Shown: positions 6,965 to 14,153 of the stretch, piece by piece
How the letters are laid out: the number at the start of each line of letters is the position of its first letter
Position numbering within the stretch: the stretch's first letter is position 1
NCBI GenBank assembly: GCA_022572865.1
Contig: JACZVB010000002.1
Location: 1-17,259 of the forward strand
Length of the DNA: 17,259 nucleotides
Direction of reading: 5' to 3'
Source: Chloroflexota bacterium
Lineage (GTDB): Bacteria > Chloroflexota > Dehalococcoidia > Plut-88900
The notes under the pieces: generated by a model
Database searches by the model: none
Told to the model about the DNA's origin: nothing
What the model saw: only the letters and a program-made list of their open reading frames with translations
Program-made: the position numbers and the translations under genes

Positions 6965-8068
6965 TTGAAAATAGAGCGGATAGACGTGTACCAGAAGACT
7001 TATACCGTCGTAGAGGAGGTGTATGCCTGGTCCCGGGGGCGCTCCGTCTCCTCCCTGGACGGCACGGTGGTCAAGCTGACCACCGGTGAGGGGCTGGTGG
7101 GCTACGGGGAGTGCGTGCCCCTGGGGCCCGCCTACATGCCGTCCTATGCTGAAGGGGTACGCACGGGGGTCCGGGAGTTGGGGCCCCAGCTCATAGGCCT
7201 GGACCCGTTGCACCTTAAGGCGATCAACACCTTCATGGACTCGGTCATGTCGGGCCACGGATACGTCAAGACGCCCATAGACATCGCCTGCTGGGACCTG
7301 CTGGGAAAGGCCACGGGCCAACCTATCTCCACCCTTCTTGGCGCTCGATACGTGGAGGACTTTCCCATATACAGGGCCCTGTCCCAGGGGACTCCCGAGG
7401 AGATGGTGGAGAGCGCCGCTCGCTACCGGGCCCAGGGGATCCGGCACTTCCAGATGAAGGTGGGAGGCACCGCCGATGAGGATATACCCAGGATCAAGGC
7501 GGTCCTGGACTCGGTCCAGGATGGAGAGGTGGTGGTGGCCGACGCCAACACCGGCTGGAACCTGCACCAGGCCACCCGGGTGGTCAACGCCCTGAGGGGC
7601 GAGAGGGTGTACATCGAGCAGCCATGTCCCACCCTGGCAGAGTGTCTGTCCGTCAGGTCTCGCACCAGCCTGCCCATGGTCCTGGACGAGGTTATCACGG
7701 GGGTGCCGGCCTTCCTGGAAGCCTACAGGCAGTCCGCAATGGACGTGATCAACATCAAGGTGTCACGGGTTGGGGGCCTCACAAAGGCGGCCCAGCTCCG
7801 AGACCTGGCCCAGGACCTGGGGGTGGCCGTAGACCTGGAAGACGCCGCCAGCAGTGATATCATGGCCGCCGCCCTGGCCCACCTGGTGGCCAGCACCCGG
7901 CCCGAGGCGTTCTTCACCGCCAGCATCTGGAACTACCGCCTGCGGGAGAGTATCTCCCCCGACGCCCCACGCCCCGAGAATGGCCGGGTCCCGGTGCCCA
8001 AAGGCCCGGGGCTGGGCATAACCATCGACGAGGAGGCCCTGGGCCCGCCCCTGTTCAGCATTACCTGA
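6965..8068 (+). CDS. Enolase-superfamily enzyme (MLE/MR type racemase, epimerase or dehydratase)
   Basis: I chose the TTG at 6965 (367 residues) because GGGGAG lies 8 bp before it and the product then begins MKIERIDVYQ, typical of the family. ATGs at 6908 and 6938 in the same frame are alternatives. These enzymes abstract the alpha-proton of a carboxylate using Mg2+. Visible ligands are Asp193 (VVADANTGW), Glu218 (YIEQP) and Asp241 (LDEV). Acid/base lysines are Lys165 (FQMKVGG) and Lys265 (NIKVSR), the muconate-lactonizing subgroup pattern. The usual first Lys of KxK is Gln163. The segment EDAASSDIMAAALAHL recalls hydroxyproline-betaine epimerase and cis-3-hydroxyproline dehydratase relatives, so an amino- or betaine-type substrate is possible but unproven. 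It converges on a CoA-transferase gene. Confidence 0.9.
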   Translation: MKIERIDVYQKTYTVVEEVYAWSRGRSVSSLDGTVVKLTTGEGLVGYGECVPLGPAYMPSYAEGVRTGVRELGPQLIGLDPLHLKAINTFMDSVMSGHGYVKTPIDIACWDLLGKATGQPISTLLGARYVEDFPIYRALSQGTPEEMVESAARYRAQGIRHFQMKVGGTADEDIPRIKAVLDSVQDGEVVVADANTGWNLHQATRVVNALRGERVYIEQPCPTLAECLSVRSRTSLPMVLDEVITGVPAFLEAYRQSAMDVINIKVSRVGGLTKAAQLRDLAQDLGVAVDLEDAASSDIMAAALAHLVASTRPEAFFTASIWNYRLRESISPDAPRPENGRVPVPKGPGLGITIDEEALGPPLFSIT

Positions 8069-8108
8069 CCCTCACAGGGGTAGCAGCGGGCTGGTGTCCG
8101 GGTCAGGT
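8063..8108. terminator. Inverted repeat shared by two convergent genes
   Basis: A perfect 9-bp inverted repeat, ACCTGACCC (8063-8071) against GGGTCAGGT (8100-8108), brackets the 34-bp gap between the enolase-type gene and the minus-strand CoA-transferase gene. Each arm contains the stop codon of its own gene. There is no U-tract on either side. A bidirectional transcript-end structure is likely but not shown. Confidence 0.45.
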
Positions 8109-9311
8109 TATAGCGCCGTCCTGGCGCAGCTCTTCGATGGCGTCCCAGGAATAGCCGAGATCAAGGAGGACCTCCTCGGTGTGCTGGCCCAGCTCCGGGG
8201 CGGCGGTCCGGGCCCTTACGTCGCTGTCGCTGAACTTCAGAGGCGTCTGCAGGGTCTCGAAAGGTCCGTGGGTAGGATGGTCCAGGGTTGTGATGTAGCC
8301 GTTGGCCCGCACCTGAGGGTCCGACATCGCCTCCGGCAAGGTCTGCATCGGCGCCCAGATGACGCCGGTGGAATCCAGCATTGGGGCCAGCTCTTCCAGG
8401 GTCAGGGCCCCAATGACCTGATCGATCTCCGCCACCAACTCCGGGGCCCGTTTCTTGCGCGCCTCTACCGTACGAGACCCGGCATCGGATATCAGGTCCT
8501 CCCGCCCGATGGCCCTGGCCAGCTTGGCCCAGTTGGCATCGGAGTTGACCATCACCATGTTTATCCACTTTGCGTCCCTGGTGCGATACGTGTTCTGAAG
8601 GGGGTTGGGGGACTGGGCCCGGGGGCGGAGGGCCGGCTGTTGACGCGTCACCAGTGCCCTGGACAGGTCCCCGCCGATTACCCACATCCCCATGTTCAAC
8701 AGCGAGGCGGTGACCTGCTGCCCCTTGCCCGACCGCTCCCTCGCCCATAGTGCCGCCAGGACTCCGGCCAGGAGCAGGGGTGAACTGGTGTGGTCCCCGA
8801 AGCCGGAACGAAGGTTCACCGGGGGCTGGCCCGGCTCCCCGAAGAGTGACATCGCCCCGGAGCGGGCCCAGAAGGCGGTGTAGTCGAATGCGGCCCGGTC
8901 TTTATCCGGGCCCTCGGGACCGTACCCGTTGAAGGCCAGGTATATGAGCCTGGAATTGCGGGGCGAAAGGTCCTCATATCGAAGGTGGAAGGCATCCAGG
9001 CGGCGAGGCAATAGATTGGTCATGAACACGTCGGCCTCGTCGGCCAGCTTCTCGACAACCTTCACGGCCTTTCCCCGTCTCAGGTTGAGGGCGACGCTCC
9101 GCTTGCCCCGGTTGTCCAGTTGAAAGGCGTAGCTGGTGGGAAAGGTGAAGTCGTAGTCGGCATCCCTGATCTCCTGACGGAACGGGTCTCCTTCCAGGGG
9201 CTCCACCTTGATTACATCGGCCCCCATGTCAGCCATTAGAGCGGCAGCGGAAGGCACCGCGAGATAGTTGGCCACCTCCACCACCCGGATACCAGTGAGT
9301 GGGGCCTCCAT
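8103..9311 (-). CDS. CaiB/BaiF family (class III) CoA-transferase, separate subgroup
   Basis: A 402-residue cytosolic CoA-transferase with the family layout: LTGIRVVEVANY, ADMGADVIKVEP (28-39), GDPFR, NRGKRSVALNL, and a C-terminal PELGQHTEEVLLDLGY. The nucleophile is Asp173 in GFGDHTSS, followed at the normal distance by ARERSGKGQ. It clearly differs from the pair at 2473-4912 (no YYFENNN segment; GDHTSS instead of ADRGG), so it is a separate acquisition or an old paralog rather than a third subunit. AGGAGG lies 6 bp before the ATG. It is transcribed alone towards the enolase-type gene. Substrate unknown; a carboxylate made or used by the neighbouring enolase-type enzyme is conceivable. Confidence 0.93.
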   Translation of the reverse strand: MEAPLTGIRVVEVANYLAVPSAAALMADMGADVIKVEPLEGDPFRQEIRDADYDFTFPTSYAFQLDNRGKRSVALNLRRGKAVKVVEKLADEADVFMTNLLPRRLDAFHLRYEDLSPRNSRLIYLAFNGYGPEGPDKDRAAFDYTAFWARSGAMSLFGEPGQPPVNLRSGFGDHTSSPLLLAGVLAALWARERSGKGQQVTASLLNMGMWVIGGDLSRALVTRQQPALRPRAQSPNPLQNTYRTRDAKWINMVMVNSDANWAKLARAIGREDLISDAGSRTVEARKKRAPELVAEIDQVIGALTLEELAPMLDSTGVIWAPMQTLPEAMSDPQVRANGYITTLDHPTHGPFETLQTPLKFSDSDVRARTAAPELGQHTEEVLLDLGYSWDAIEELRQDGAIT

Positions 9312-9447
9312 CGGTTTCCTCCTGAGAGTGCTAGCGCCGGAAGGAGATGCAGGGCAGCCGTGCTACTTTCCTCCGGCTTCCGAGAGTTTACCCTCCAGGC
9401 GGCCTCTTGTCAGTGTGTGCACAGGCGGATTGCACCCAATTTACAGA

Positions 9448-9656
9448 GGCCGTTTAATAAACTTCTCGAAAAGGGGAATGCGCTCTTCCAGTATGGGAAG
9501 GGTTGAAGAACTCCTCCGTCCTATGCAGGGGGATTTCAAAGGGGGCGGACCCCTTTGATGGGGGTTTGGGGGTGTTCCCCAAAACTAATTTACTCCCCCC
9601 TTCCTACCAGGAAGGGGGGACACAGGGGGGATGGTCAAAACTGTTACTAAACACAC
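9448..9656 (+). repeat. Dispersed palindromic intergenic element, copy B
   Basis: This is the longest copy. It begins GGCCGTTTAATAA (9448-9460) and ends GTTACTAAACACAC. Hairpins inside are TCAAAGGGG/CCCCTTTGA (9536-9558), TTTGGGG/CCCCAAA (9565-9583) and CCCCCCTTCCT/AGGAAGGGGGG (9595-9619). CTTCCAGTATGG near 9490 is shared with copy D. It fills most of the gap between the divergent CoA-transferase and aminotransferase genes and has no coding potential. Confidence 0.75.
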
Positions 9657-9670
9657 CCAATTTTATCTCG

Positions 9671-9699
9671 TTGACTGTGTACAGGGCCCGTGATACCAT
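9671..9699 (+). promoter_or_regulatory. Sigma-70-type promoter of the aminotransferase gene
   Basis: TTGACT (9671-9676), a 17-bp spacer and TACCAT (9694-9699) predict transcription from about 9706, giving a leader of some 70 nt before the ATG at 9777. The end of repeat copy B lies about 14 bp upstream of the -35 box. Confidence 0.6.
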
Positions 9700-9776
9700 C
9701 GTGCCGCGATGCCGTTTCTTGAAGCCCTACCGGGCCTCTAGGCGTAACACTCCCCAAGCGAATGGAGGTGGCTCAC

Positions 9777-11165
9777 ATGACCACGATCGAGAACCCCAGG
9801 CCTAGTATTAGAGAACCTGAGGGAGCCTGGAGCAAGGCCTTCTCATACCACCCCTTCACCCCTGTCCTGGAGAGGGCGGAGGGGATATATCTCTACGACG
9901 AAGACGGCCACAGGTATATCGATGCCTCGGGCGGGCCCATGGCCGTAAACCTGGGCCACGGCGATAAACGTATCATTGATGCCATGACCAAACAGGCGGA
10001 GAAGTTCGCCTACTGCCACCCTATTCTATCCAATCGCCCAAGGGCCGAGCTGTGCGAGAGAATCAGTCAGAAGGCCCCCGGCACCCTTAACACCACGTTT
10101 CTCGCCTCGGGAGGCTCCGAGGCGGTGGAGACGGCCATCAAGCTGGCCCGTCAGTATCACCTGGAGAAGGGTAACAGCCAGAAGTATATAGTGATCTCCC
10201 GGTGGGAGAGCTACCACGGCATGAGCCTGGGCGCTCTGTCGGTGGCGGGCGGGGCCTCCAACAGAAACATGTTTACCCCCATCATTCACCCCTGGCCCCA
10301 TATCCGGCAGCCTAGCGTCAAAGGCGTCCCTCCACGAATGGACCCCAAGGATTACGCGGTCCAGTGCGCACGAGAGTTGGAAGAAGCCATCCACTACACC
10401 GGGGCCGAGTACGTATCAGCCTTCATAGCCACGCCCCTGGGCCAGGGTGAGGACTACGGGCTGGTGCCCCCGGTGGAATACTGGCAGACCATACGGGAGA
10501 TATGCGACAAGTACGATATCCTCCTCATCGTCGACGAGGTGATAACGGGTTGGGGAAGGACCGGCAAGTGGTTTGGCATGGAGCATTACGACGTCCAGGC
10601 GGACATCATGGTGACCGCGAAAGGCATAGGTAGCTGCTACGCACCCCTGGCCGCTGTGACCGTGTCCGATGAGGTGAACGAGGCCTTTATCGGAGAAGGG
10701 TCTCACTTCCTGCACGGGTACACCTACTCCGGTCACGCAGTGGCCTGCGCCGCCGGGCTGGCTGCCATCGATATCCTGGAGAAGGATGGCATCATCGAGC
10801 ACGCCGCCGAGACCGGCGCCTACCTGCACTCCAAGGGCAAGGCCCTCCTAGACCATCCCATCATCGCCGACATCAGGGGCCAGGGGATGCTTATGGTGCC
10901 GGAGCTGGTGAGCAACAAGGAGACCCTGGAGTTCTTCCCGCCCGAGACCAATGCCGAGGAGAGGTTCCAGTCCATAGCCCTGAAGAACGGCCTGGCTCTT
11001 TACGGCACCCTCTGGGGGCCGCGACGGCCTCAGAACCACATCCGGGGGCTGCCCATCTTCATTGCGCCACCCATGTGTATTACCAAAGAGCAGGTGGACG
11101 AGCTGATCGACGCCCTGGACCGCTCCCTCACCGAGTTGGAGCAGGAGCTGGGCGTCACAGGCTGA
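9777..11165 (+). CDS. Class III pyridoxal-phosphate aminotransferase
   Basis: The ATG at 9777 follows GGAGG by 8 bp; an in-frame ATG at 9762 overlaps that site and was rejected. The 462-residue enzyme moves an amino group, usually from an omega-amino donor, to a 2-oxo acid. Visible PLP features are SGGSEAVE (111-118, phosphate binding), SYHG (145-148, ring stacking), Asp253 in IVDEVITGWGRTG (pyridine nitrogen), Lys282 in VTAKGIG (Schiff base) and GYTYSGH (314-320). Length and motifs match the omega-amino acid:pyruvate or taurine:pyruvate transaminase branch. The exact substrate cannot be read from the sequence. It is monocistronic with its own promoter, and likely feeds amine-derived carbon into central metabolism. 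Confidence 0.93.
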   Translation: MTTIENPRPSIREPEGAWSKAFSYHPFTPVLERAEGIYLYDEDGHRYIDASGGPMAVNLGHGDKRIIDAMTKQAEKFAYCHPILSNRPRAELCERISQKAPGTLNTTFLASGGSEAVETAIKLARQYHLEKGNSQKYIVISRWESYHGMSLGALSVAGGASNRNMFTPIIHPWPHIRQPSVKGVPPRMDPKDYAVQCARELEEAIHYTGAEYVSAFIATPLGQGEDYGLVPPVEYWQTIREICDKYDILLIVDEVITGWGRTGKWFGMEHYDVQADIMVTAKGIGSCYAPLAAVTVSDEVNEAFIGEGSHFLHGYTYSGHAVACAAGLAAIDILEKDGIIEHAAETGAYLHSKGKALLDHPIIADIRGQGMLMVPELVSNKETLEFFPPETNAEERFQSIALKNGLALYGTLWGPRRPQNHIRGLPIFIAPPMCITKEQVDELIDALDRSLTELEQELGVTG

Positions 11166-11198
11166 GGCGACCTGAGGTTGAGGGCACGGGACACCCAT

Positions 11199-11221
11199 AC
11201 TTCGATAGGCTCAGCATGAGC
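11199..11221. repeat. REP-like hairpin motif after the aminotransferase gene
   Basis: ACTTCGATAGGCTCAGC followed by ATGAGC contains a small hairpin, GCTCA/TGAGC (11209-11221). From memory it resembles the TTCGAYAGGCTCAG-type short repeats scattered between genes in many environmental bacterial genomes. Only one copy is in this window, so its repeat nature cannot be confirmed here. It could serve as a transcript end. Confidence 0.35.
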
Positions 11222-11274
11222 GGCTTAACTTTTCAAGATAAGGCCGGTTCCCGCAGACACCAATCTCTGGGAGA

Positions 11275-11481
11275 CTAGTCCTTAATCTCCCGGCGCAGCC
11301 GCTCTAGCACCAGCCGGTCCGTCGGGAAGGCCAGGGGCCCGGGCAACGCGTTCAGCGAGAAATACGCCGCTTCATCCAGGTCGTCCCCGGGCCTGAGGCC
11401 GCCGCCGATTACGACGCCGCTAAACCATATGCCCACGGTCAGGGAAGCGGGATTGTGGAAGTTGGAGTGGACCGCGCGAAC
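11275..11481 (-). pseudogene. C-terminal remnant of a NUDIX hydrolase gene
   Basis: Read on the minus strand, an open stretch of 68 codons ends at a TAG (11275-11277). It translates as VHSNFHNPASLTVGIWF, then GDDLDEAAYFSLNALP and LAFPTDRLVLERLRRE. This is the characteristic C-terminal third of a group of NUDIX hydrolases. An in-frame TAA (11482-11484) lies directly upstream. The NUDIX box (GX5EX7REUXEEXGU), start codon and ribosome site are absent; the next 50 bp lead straight into the Met-rich gene. The gene has lost its 5' two-thirds, probably by a deletion or rearrangement near 11484. The family call is from sequence memory. Confidence 0.7.
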
Positions 11482-11532
11482 TTAGGCCTCGCACGCCTAT
11501 GGGACTTGCCGGGTGAGGGAGTCTCTTCAACC

Positions 11533-11844
11533 CTACTTCGTCTCAGCCTCGGAGGAAGATTTCCCGACGGGAGCCCGCTCCCTTAAGAGCTCGTTCTGCT
11601 CCCGCAGCAGCGCCAGAAGCTCCTCGTTCTGCTCCTGGAGATGGCGAATACCCGACGTCATCACTTTCGGCGGCGCGTCCTCCGGCATTCGCTCCATCAT
11701 CCGCATGCACTGATCCACCATCATCGGCATGCACTGATCCATCATTCGTTCCATCAGCGGCATGCAATGATCCATCATGCGCTCCATCATCGGCATGCAA
11801 AGATCCATCATTTGTCCCATCGGCCATAACAGTAAATTCTTCAT
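11533..11844 (-). CDS. Met/Cys-rich 11-residue-repeat protein with C-terminal coiled coil, function unknown
   Basis: A strong ribosome site, AAAGGAGGT, lies 4 bp before the ATG, so this 103-residue protein is probably made. Residues 12-52 are near-perfect repeats of MMDxCMPMMER. Three units have the 11-residue register (Cys16, Cys27, Cys38); the fourth lost three residues (Cys46). Of the first 53 residues, 20 are Met. Residues 66-90 (HLQEQNEELLALLREQNELLRER) form a short leucine-type coiled coil, followed by a polar tail. There is no signal peptide. Regular Met and Cys spacing suggests binding of soft metals such as Cu(I), Ag(I) or Hg(II), with oligomerisation through the coiled coil. This is inference. 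I recognise no family. Confidence 0.8.
   Translation of the reverse strand: MKNLLLWPMGQMMDLCMPMMERMMDHCMPLMERMMDQCMPMMVDQCMRMMERMPEDAPPKVMTSGIRHLQEQNEELLALLREQNELLRERAPVGKSSSEAETK
11689..11811 (-). repeat. 33-bp tandem repeat coding for the Met/Cys-rich units
   Basis: Nearly identical 33-bp units (plus-strand core GGCATGCANTGATCCATCAT) repeat in tandem within the Met-rich gene; the last junction has lost 9 bp, keeping the frame. Such units can expand or contract by slippage or recombination. Confidence 0.8.
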
Positions 11845-11967
11845 GGCGACCTCCTTTCCCCACTAACCTGGAGGGGCTATACTCTGGTTTTGGATAGCCC
11901 GCCCCATTTTATGCGCCTGATCACCGGGCGAGTCACATGGTACTCAAATTGGTAAGGAGGATGCCAG

Positions 11968-12807
11968 GTGTCTAACAACGAGATGACCGTTGGAAACGTT
12001 ACCATAACCGCCCTGTCTGATGGAATTTTCAGGGCCCTGGCCAGAGAGACCTATCCAGAGGTCCCTGAAAGAGTCTGGACCTGTGGCTGCGAGACTCCTG
12101 AGTCCCCGCCCCAACTAGAGAACAACATCGGGTCATACCTGGTACGGTCGAAGGGAAGAACCATCATGGTGGACACAGGCGCGGGGCCCTTGCCCCCAGA
12201 CCCCGGCGGCAGTGTCTGGGGCCTGCTCATGGACGATATGAAAGCGCAGAGCATCGATGTCGACCAGATCGACACGGTATTTATGACCCACCTCCACTTT
12301 GACCACGTAGGCTGGAACCTGAGGAAGGAAAACGGCAGATACCTTCCCGTTTTTCCCAAGGCCAGGTACATCGCCAGCGCCATCGACTGGGACTTCTTCC
12401 GCAATGAGCCCGAGGCTGCGGAAAGGTATTATTACCGTCCCGAGCCCGTGGAGCCGCTGGAGTCCCTGGGCCTCATGGACCTCATCGATGGTGAATACCA
12501 CTTGACCGACGAGCTTACGGCCATACACACCCCGGGTCATACGCCCGGCCATATGAGCATACTTATCTCGTCCCAAGGGGAGAAGGGGATAATACTGGGT
12601 GACGTGGCCCACAACCCGTTGCAGGTCCACGAGACGGGGTGGAAGGTCGACGCAGATGTAGACCATGACCAGGCCCGCATGACCAGAGAGTCGATAATGA
12701 AGAGGATCGAGGCTGAGGGGCTAAAGATGGCCGCGGGCCACTTCCCCGCCCCCGGCTTCGGCAAGGTCATCCGGCTGGAGGGCAAACGCTACTGGAAGGC
12801 CCTCTAG
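11968..12807 (+). CDS. Metallo-beta-lactamase-fold hydrolase (lactonase/MPH-like), copy 1
   Basis: The start is GTG, 7 bp after AAGGAGG. The 279-residue protein has a complete dinuclear metal site: THLHFDH (His108, His110, Asp112, His113), His195 in HTPGHTPGH, Asp212 in LGDVAH and His258 in AAGHFP. The pattern and length match the lactonase / methyl parathion hydrolase branch of the superfamily, which cleaves lactones or phosphotriesters. No signal peptide is seen, so it is probably cytosolic. The protein aligns without gaps to its tandem neighbour at 13090-13929, with identical stretches around TPGHMSILISSQGEKG and IRLEGKRYWKAL. The two arose by duplication. The natural substrate is unknown; it need not be a quorum signal. 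Confidence 0.92.
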   Translation: MSNNEMTVGNVTITALSDGIFRALARETYPEVPERVWTCGCETPESPPQLENNIGSYLVRSKGRTIMVDTGAGPLPPDPGGSVWGLLMDDMKAQSIDVDQIDTVFMTHLHFDHVGWNLRKENGRYLPVFPKARYIASAIDWDFFRNEPEAAERYYYRPEPVEPLESLGLMDLIDGEYHLTDELTAIHTPGHTPGHMSILISSQGEKGIILGDVAHNPLQVHETGWKVDADVDHDQARMTRESIMKRIEAEGLKMAAGHFPAPGFGKVIRLEGKRYWKAL

Positions 12808-12827
12808 CCCTCGGCCACGGATTGCCC

Positions 12828-13069
12828 CCAGTAGAATAGTTGGGCCGTGCATTACTAACAGACTGATGAAAAAGGGGGAGTGCAGTCCCGGGTGTCGGGA
12901 TTGCCAGGAGTCTGAGGGTGTCCCTCAGACATAAGTTCCTCCCCCTTCCTGGCCAGGAAGGGGGACAGGGGGATGGTCGTCCCGACTTGTCCCGATACTC
13001 AGGACTTGTCGGGATATGACGTGGTTTCCCGAAGTCAAACGCCAGTAGTATAGTTGGGCCGTACATTAC
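12828..13069 (+). repeat. Pair of 28-bp direct repeats flanking element copy C
   Basis: Bases 12828-12855 and 13042-13069 match at 26 of 28 positions (shared core TAGTTGGGCCGT then CATTAC). The second copy lies just before the ribosome site of hydrolase copy 2. The first lies after the stop of copy 1. Together they exactly bracket repeat element C, as if a leader segment had been duplicated when the element entered, or as relics of the gene duplication. Confidence 0.75.
12856..13041 (+). repeat. Dispersed palindromic intergenic element, copy C (lacks end motifs)
   Basis: It contains the 26-bp perfect palindrome (12940-12965, core CCCCCTTCCTGG/CCAGGAAGGGGG) followed by GACAGGGGGATGGTCG as in copy E. 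It also has a 9-bp hairpin GTCTGAGGG/CCCTCAGAC (12910-12930) and a double-stem hairpin CCCGAC-TT-GTCCCG / CAGGAC-TT-GTCGGG (12980-13014). The TTTAATAA/TTATTAAA ends of copies A, B and E are missing. It separates the tandem hydrolase genes and has no coding potential. Confidence 0.7.
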
Positions 13070-13089
13070 CAGGTGGGAGATGCCGTTAA

Positions 13090-13929
13090 ATGTCTGCCAG
13101 CAAGATGACCATCGGCAACGTTATCATCATCGCCCTCTCCGATGGAAAGCTCAGCCGGGTGATAGTAGAGTCCTTTCCAGGCTATCAGACCCAGGAATGG
13201 AAGTGTGGATGTAGCGCCCCCGGTTATGCACCCGACTTTCAATTGAACCTGGGCTCCTTTCTGGTCAGGTCTGGGGGCCGGACCATCCTGGTGGATACGG
13301 GCATCGGCTCCAGACCTCCGGACGATAGCAGCGATACCTGGGGTCTCCTTTTGACGGACTTCGAGAAGCAGGGCCTGGACGTGGCGCAGGTCGATACCGT
13401 CTTCATGACCCACATGCACTACGACCATGCCGGCTGGAACCTGAGGAAGGAGAACGGCAAACTCGTTCCTACCTTCCCCAACGCCAGGTACATCGGCAAT
13501 GCCAGGGACTGGGCCTTCTTCAGCCAGCGACCCGACGCCCAGGAGAGCTACAACTATCAACCCCTTTCGGTGGAGCCGTTGCAGGAGATGGGGCTCCTGG
13601 ACCTGGTGGACGGCGAACACTCCATCACCACCGAACTCACCGCCTTCCCCACTCCCGGGCACACCCCGGGTCACATGAGCATCCTTATCTCGTCTCAAGG
13701 AGAGAAGGGTATAATTCTGGGCGACGTGGCCCACCACCCGTTCCAGGTGCAGGAGACGGGGTGGGGCCACAGAGCAGATATCGACCCCGACGGGGCCATC
13801 GAGACCAGGAAGGCCGTGATGGACCGGATCGAGGCTGAGGGGCTCAGAGTGGCTGCGGGTCATTTCCCCGCTCCAGGCTTCGGGGAGATCATCCGGCTGG
13901 AGGGCAAACGCTACTGGAAAGCCCTGTAG
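13090..13929 (+). CDS. Metallo-beta-lactamase-fold hydrolase (lactonase/MPH-like), copy 2
   Basis: A 279-residue paralog of the gene at 11968-12807, same strand and length, with all metal ligands kept at the same positions: THMHYDH (His108, His110, Asp112, His113), His195, Asp212 (LGDVAHH) and His258. Divergence is concentrated in residues 20-60 and 130-185, the parts that shape the substrate pocket in this family, so the two may differ in substrate. The ATG is preceded by AGGTGGGAG at a slightly long distance. Element C and a 28-bp direct repeat lie immediately upstream. No clear -35/-10 pair was found, though TAGTAT within the direct repeat could be a -10 box. Confidence 0.92.
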   Translation: MSASKMTIGNVIIIALSDGKLSRVIVESFPGYQTQEWKCGCSAPGYAPDFQLNLGSFLVRSGGRTILVDTGIGSRPPDDSSDTWGLLLTDFEKQGLDVAQVDTVFMTHMHYDHAGWNLRKENGKLVPTFPNARYIGNARDWAFFSQRPDAQESYNYQPLSVEPLQEMGLLDLVDGEHSITTELTAFPTPGHTPGHMSILISSQGEKGIILGDVAHHPFQVQETGWGHRADIDPDGAIETRKAVMDRIEAEGLRVAAGHFPAPGFGEIIRLEGKRYWKAL

Positions 13930-13954
13930 CCCTAGCTTCAAAATTCTTCTTAAC

Positions 13955-14099
13955 GGGAGCCACCCTTCCAGTATGGAAGGGTAGTGGGGGTCTATCCCGA
14001 CTTGTCCCGATACTCGGGACTTGTCGGGACCAGATTCATTCTCTCCCCCTATCCCTTGCCAAGGGAGAGGGGGACACAGGGGGTAAGGGTTATCGAAAG
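13955..14099 (+). repeat. Dispersed palindromic intergenic element, copy D (diverged)
   Basis: It contains ACCCTTCCA/TGGAAGGGT around 13971-13991. It also has a double-stem hairpin CCCGAC-TT-GTCCCG / CGGGAC-TT-GTCGGG (13995-14029) shared with copy C, and a palindrome CCCCCT-A-TCCCTTG / CAAGGGA-G-AGGGGG (14044-14074). The last has different bases from the other copies but still pairs. GGACACAGGGGG follows as in copy B. The boundaries are approximate. It lies between hydrolase copy 2 and the PAS gene. Confidence 0.6.
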
Positions 14100-14153
14100 C
14101 CCTGTAGTTAAAGCCTGGTAACAGACAATATCCTGTGCTGTGGACGTGAGTTC

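Noticed and set aside
9323..9332. GAGAGTGCTA near the start of the third CoA-transferase gene as a CIRCE element
   Set aside because: Only one half-site is present; the other arm and the 9-bp spacer arrangement are missing.
11543..11863. Alternative minus-strand frame through the Met-rich gene giving DDGAHDGSLHAADG-type repeats
   Set aside because: The frame with the ideal AAAGGAGGT ribosome site encodes the Met/Cys repeats; the alternative start has no site and its repeats follow automatically from the 33-bp DNA period.
13066..13941. A 291-codon minus-strand open frame opposite hydrolase copy 2
   Set aside because: It is antisense to a complete metallo-beta-lactamase-fold gene, and similar long shadows occur opposite the other GC-rich genes.
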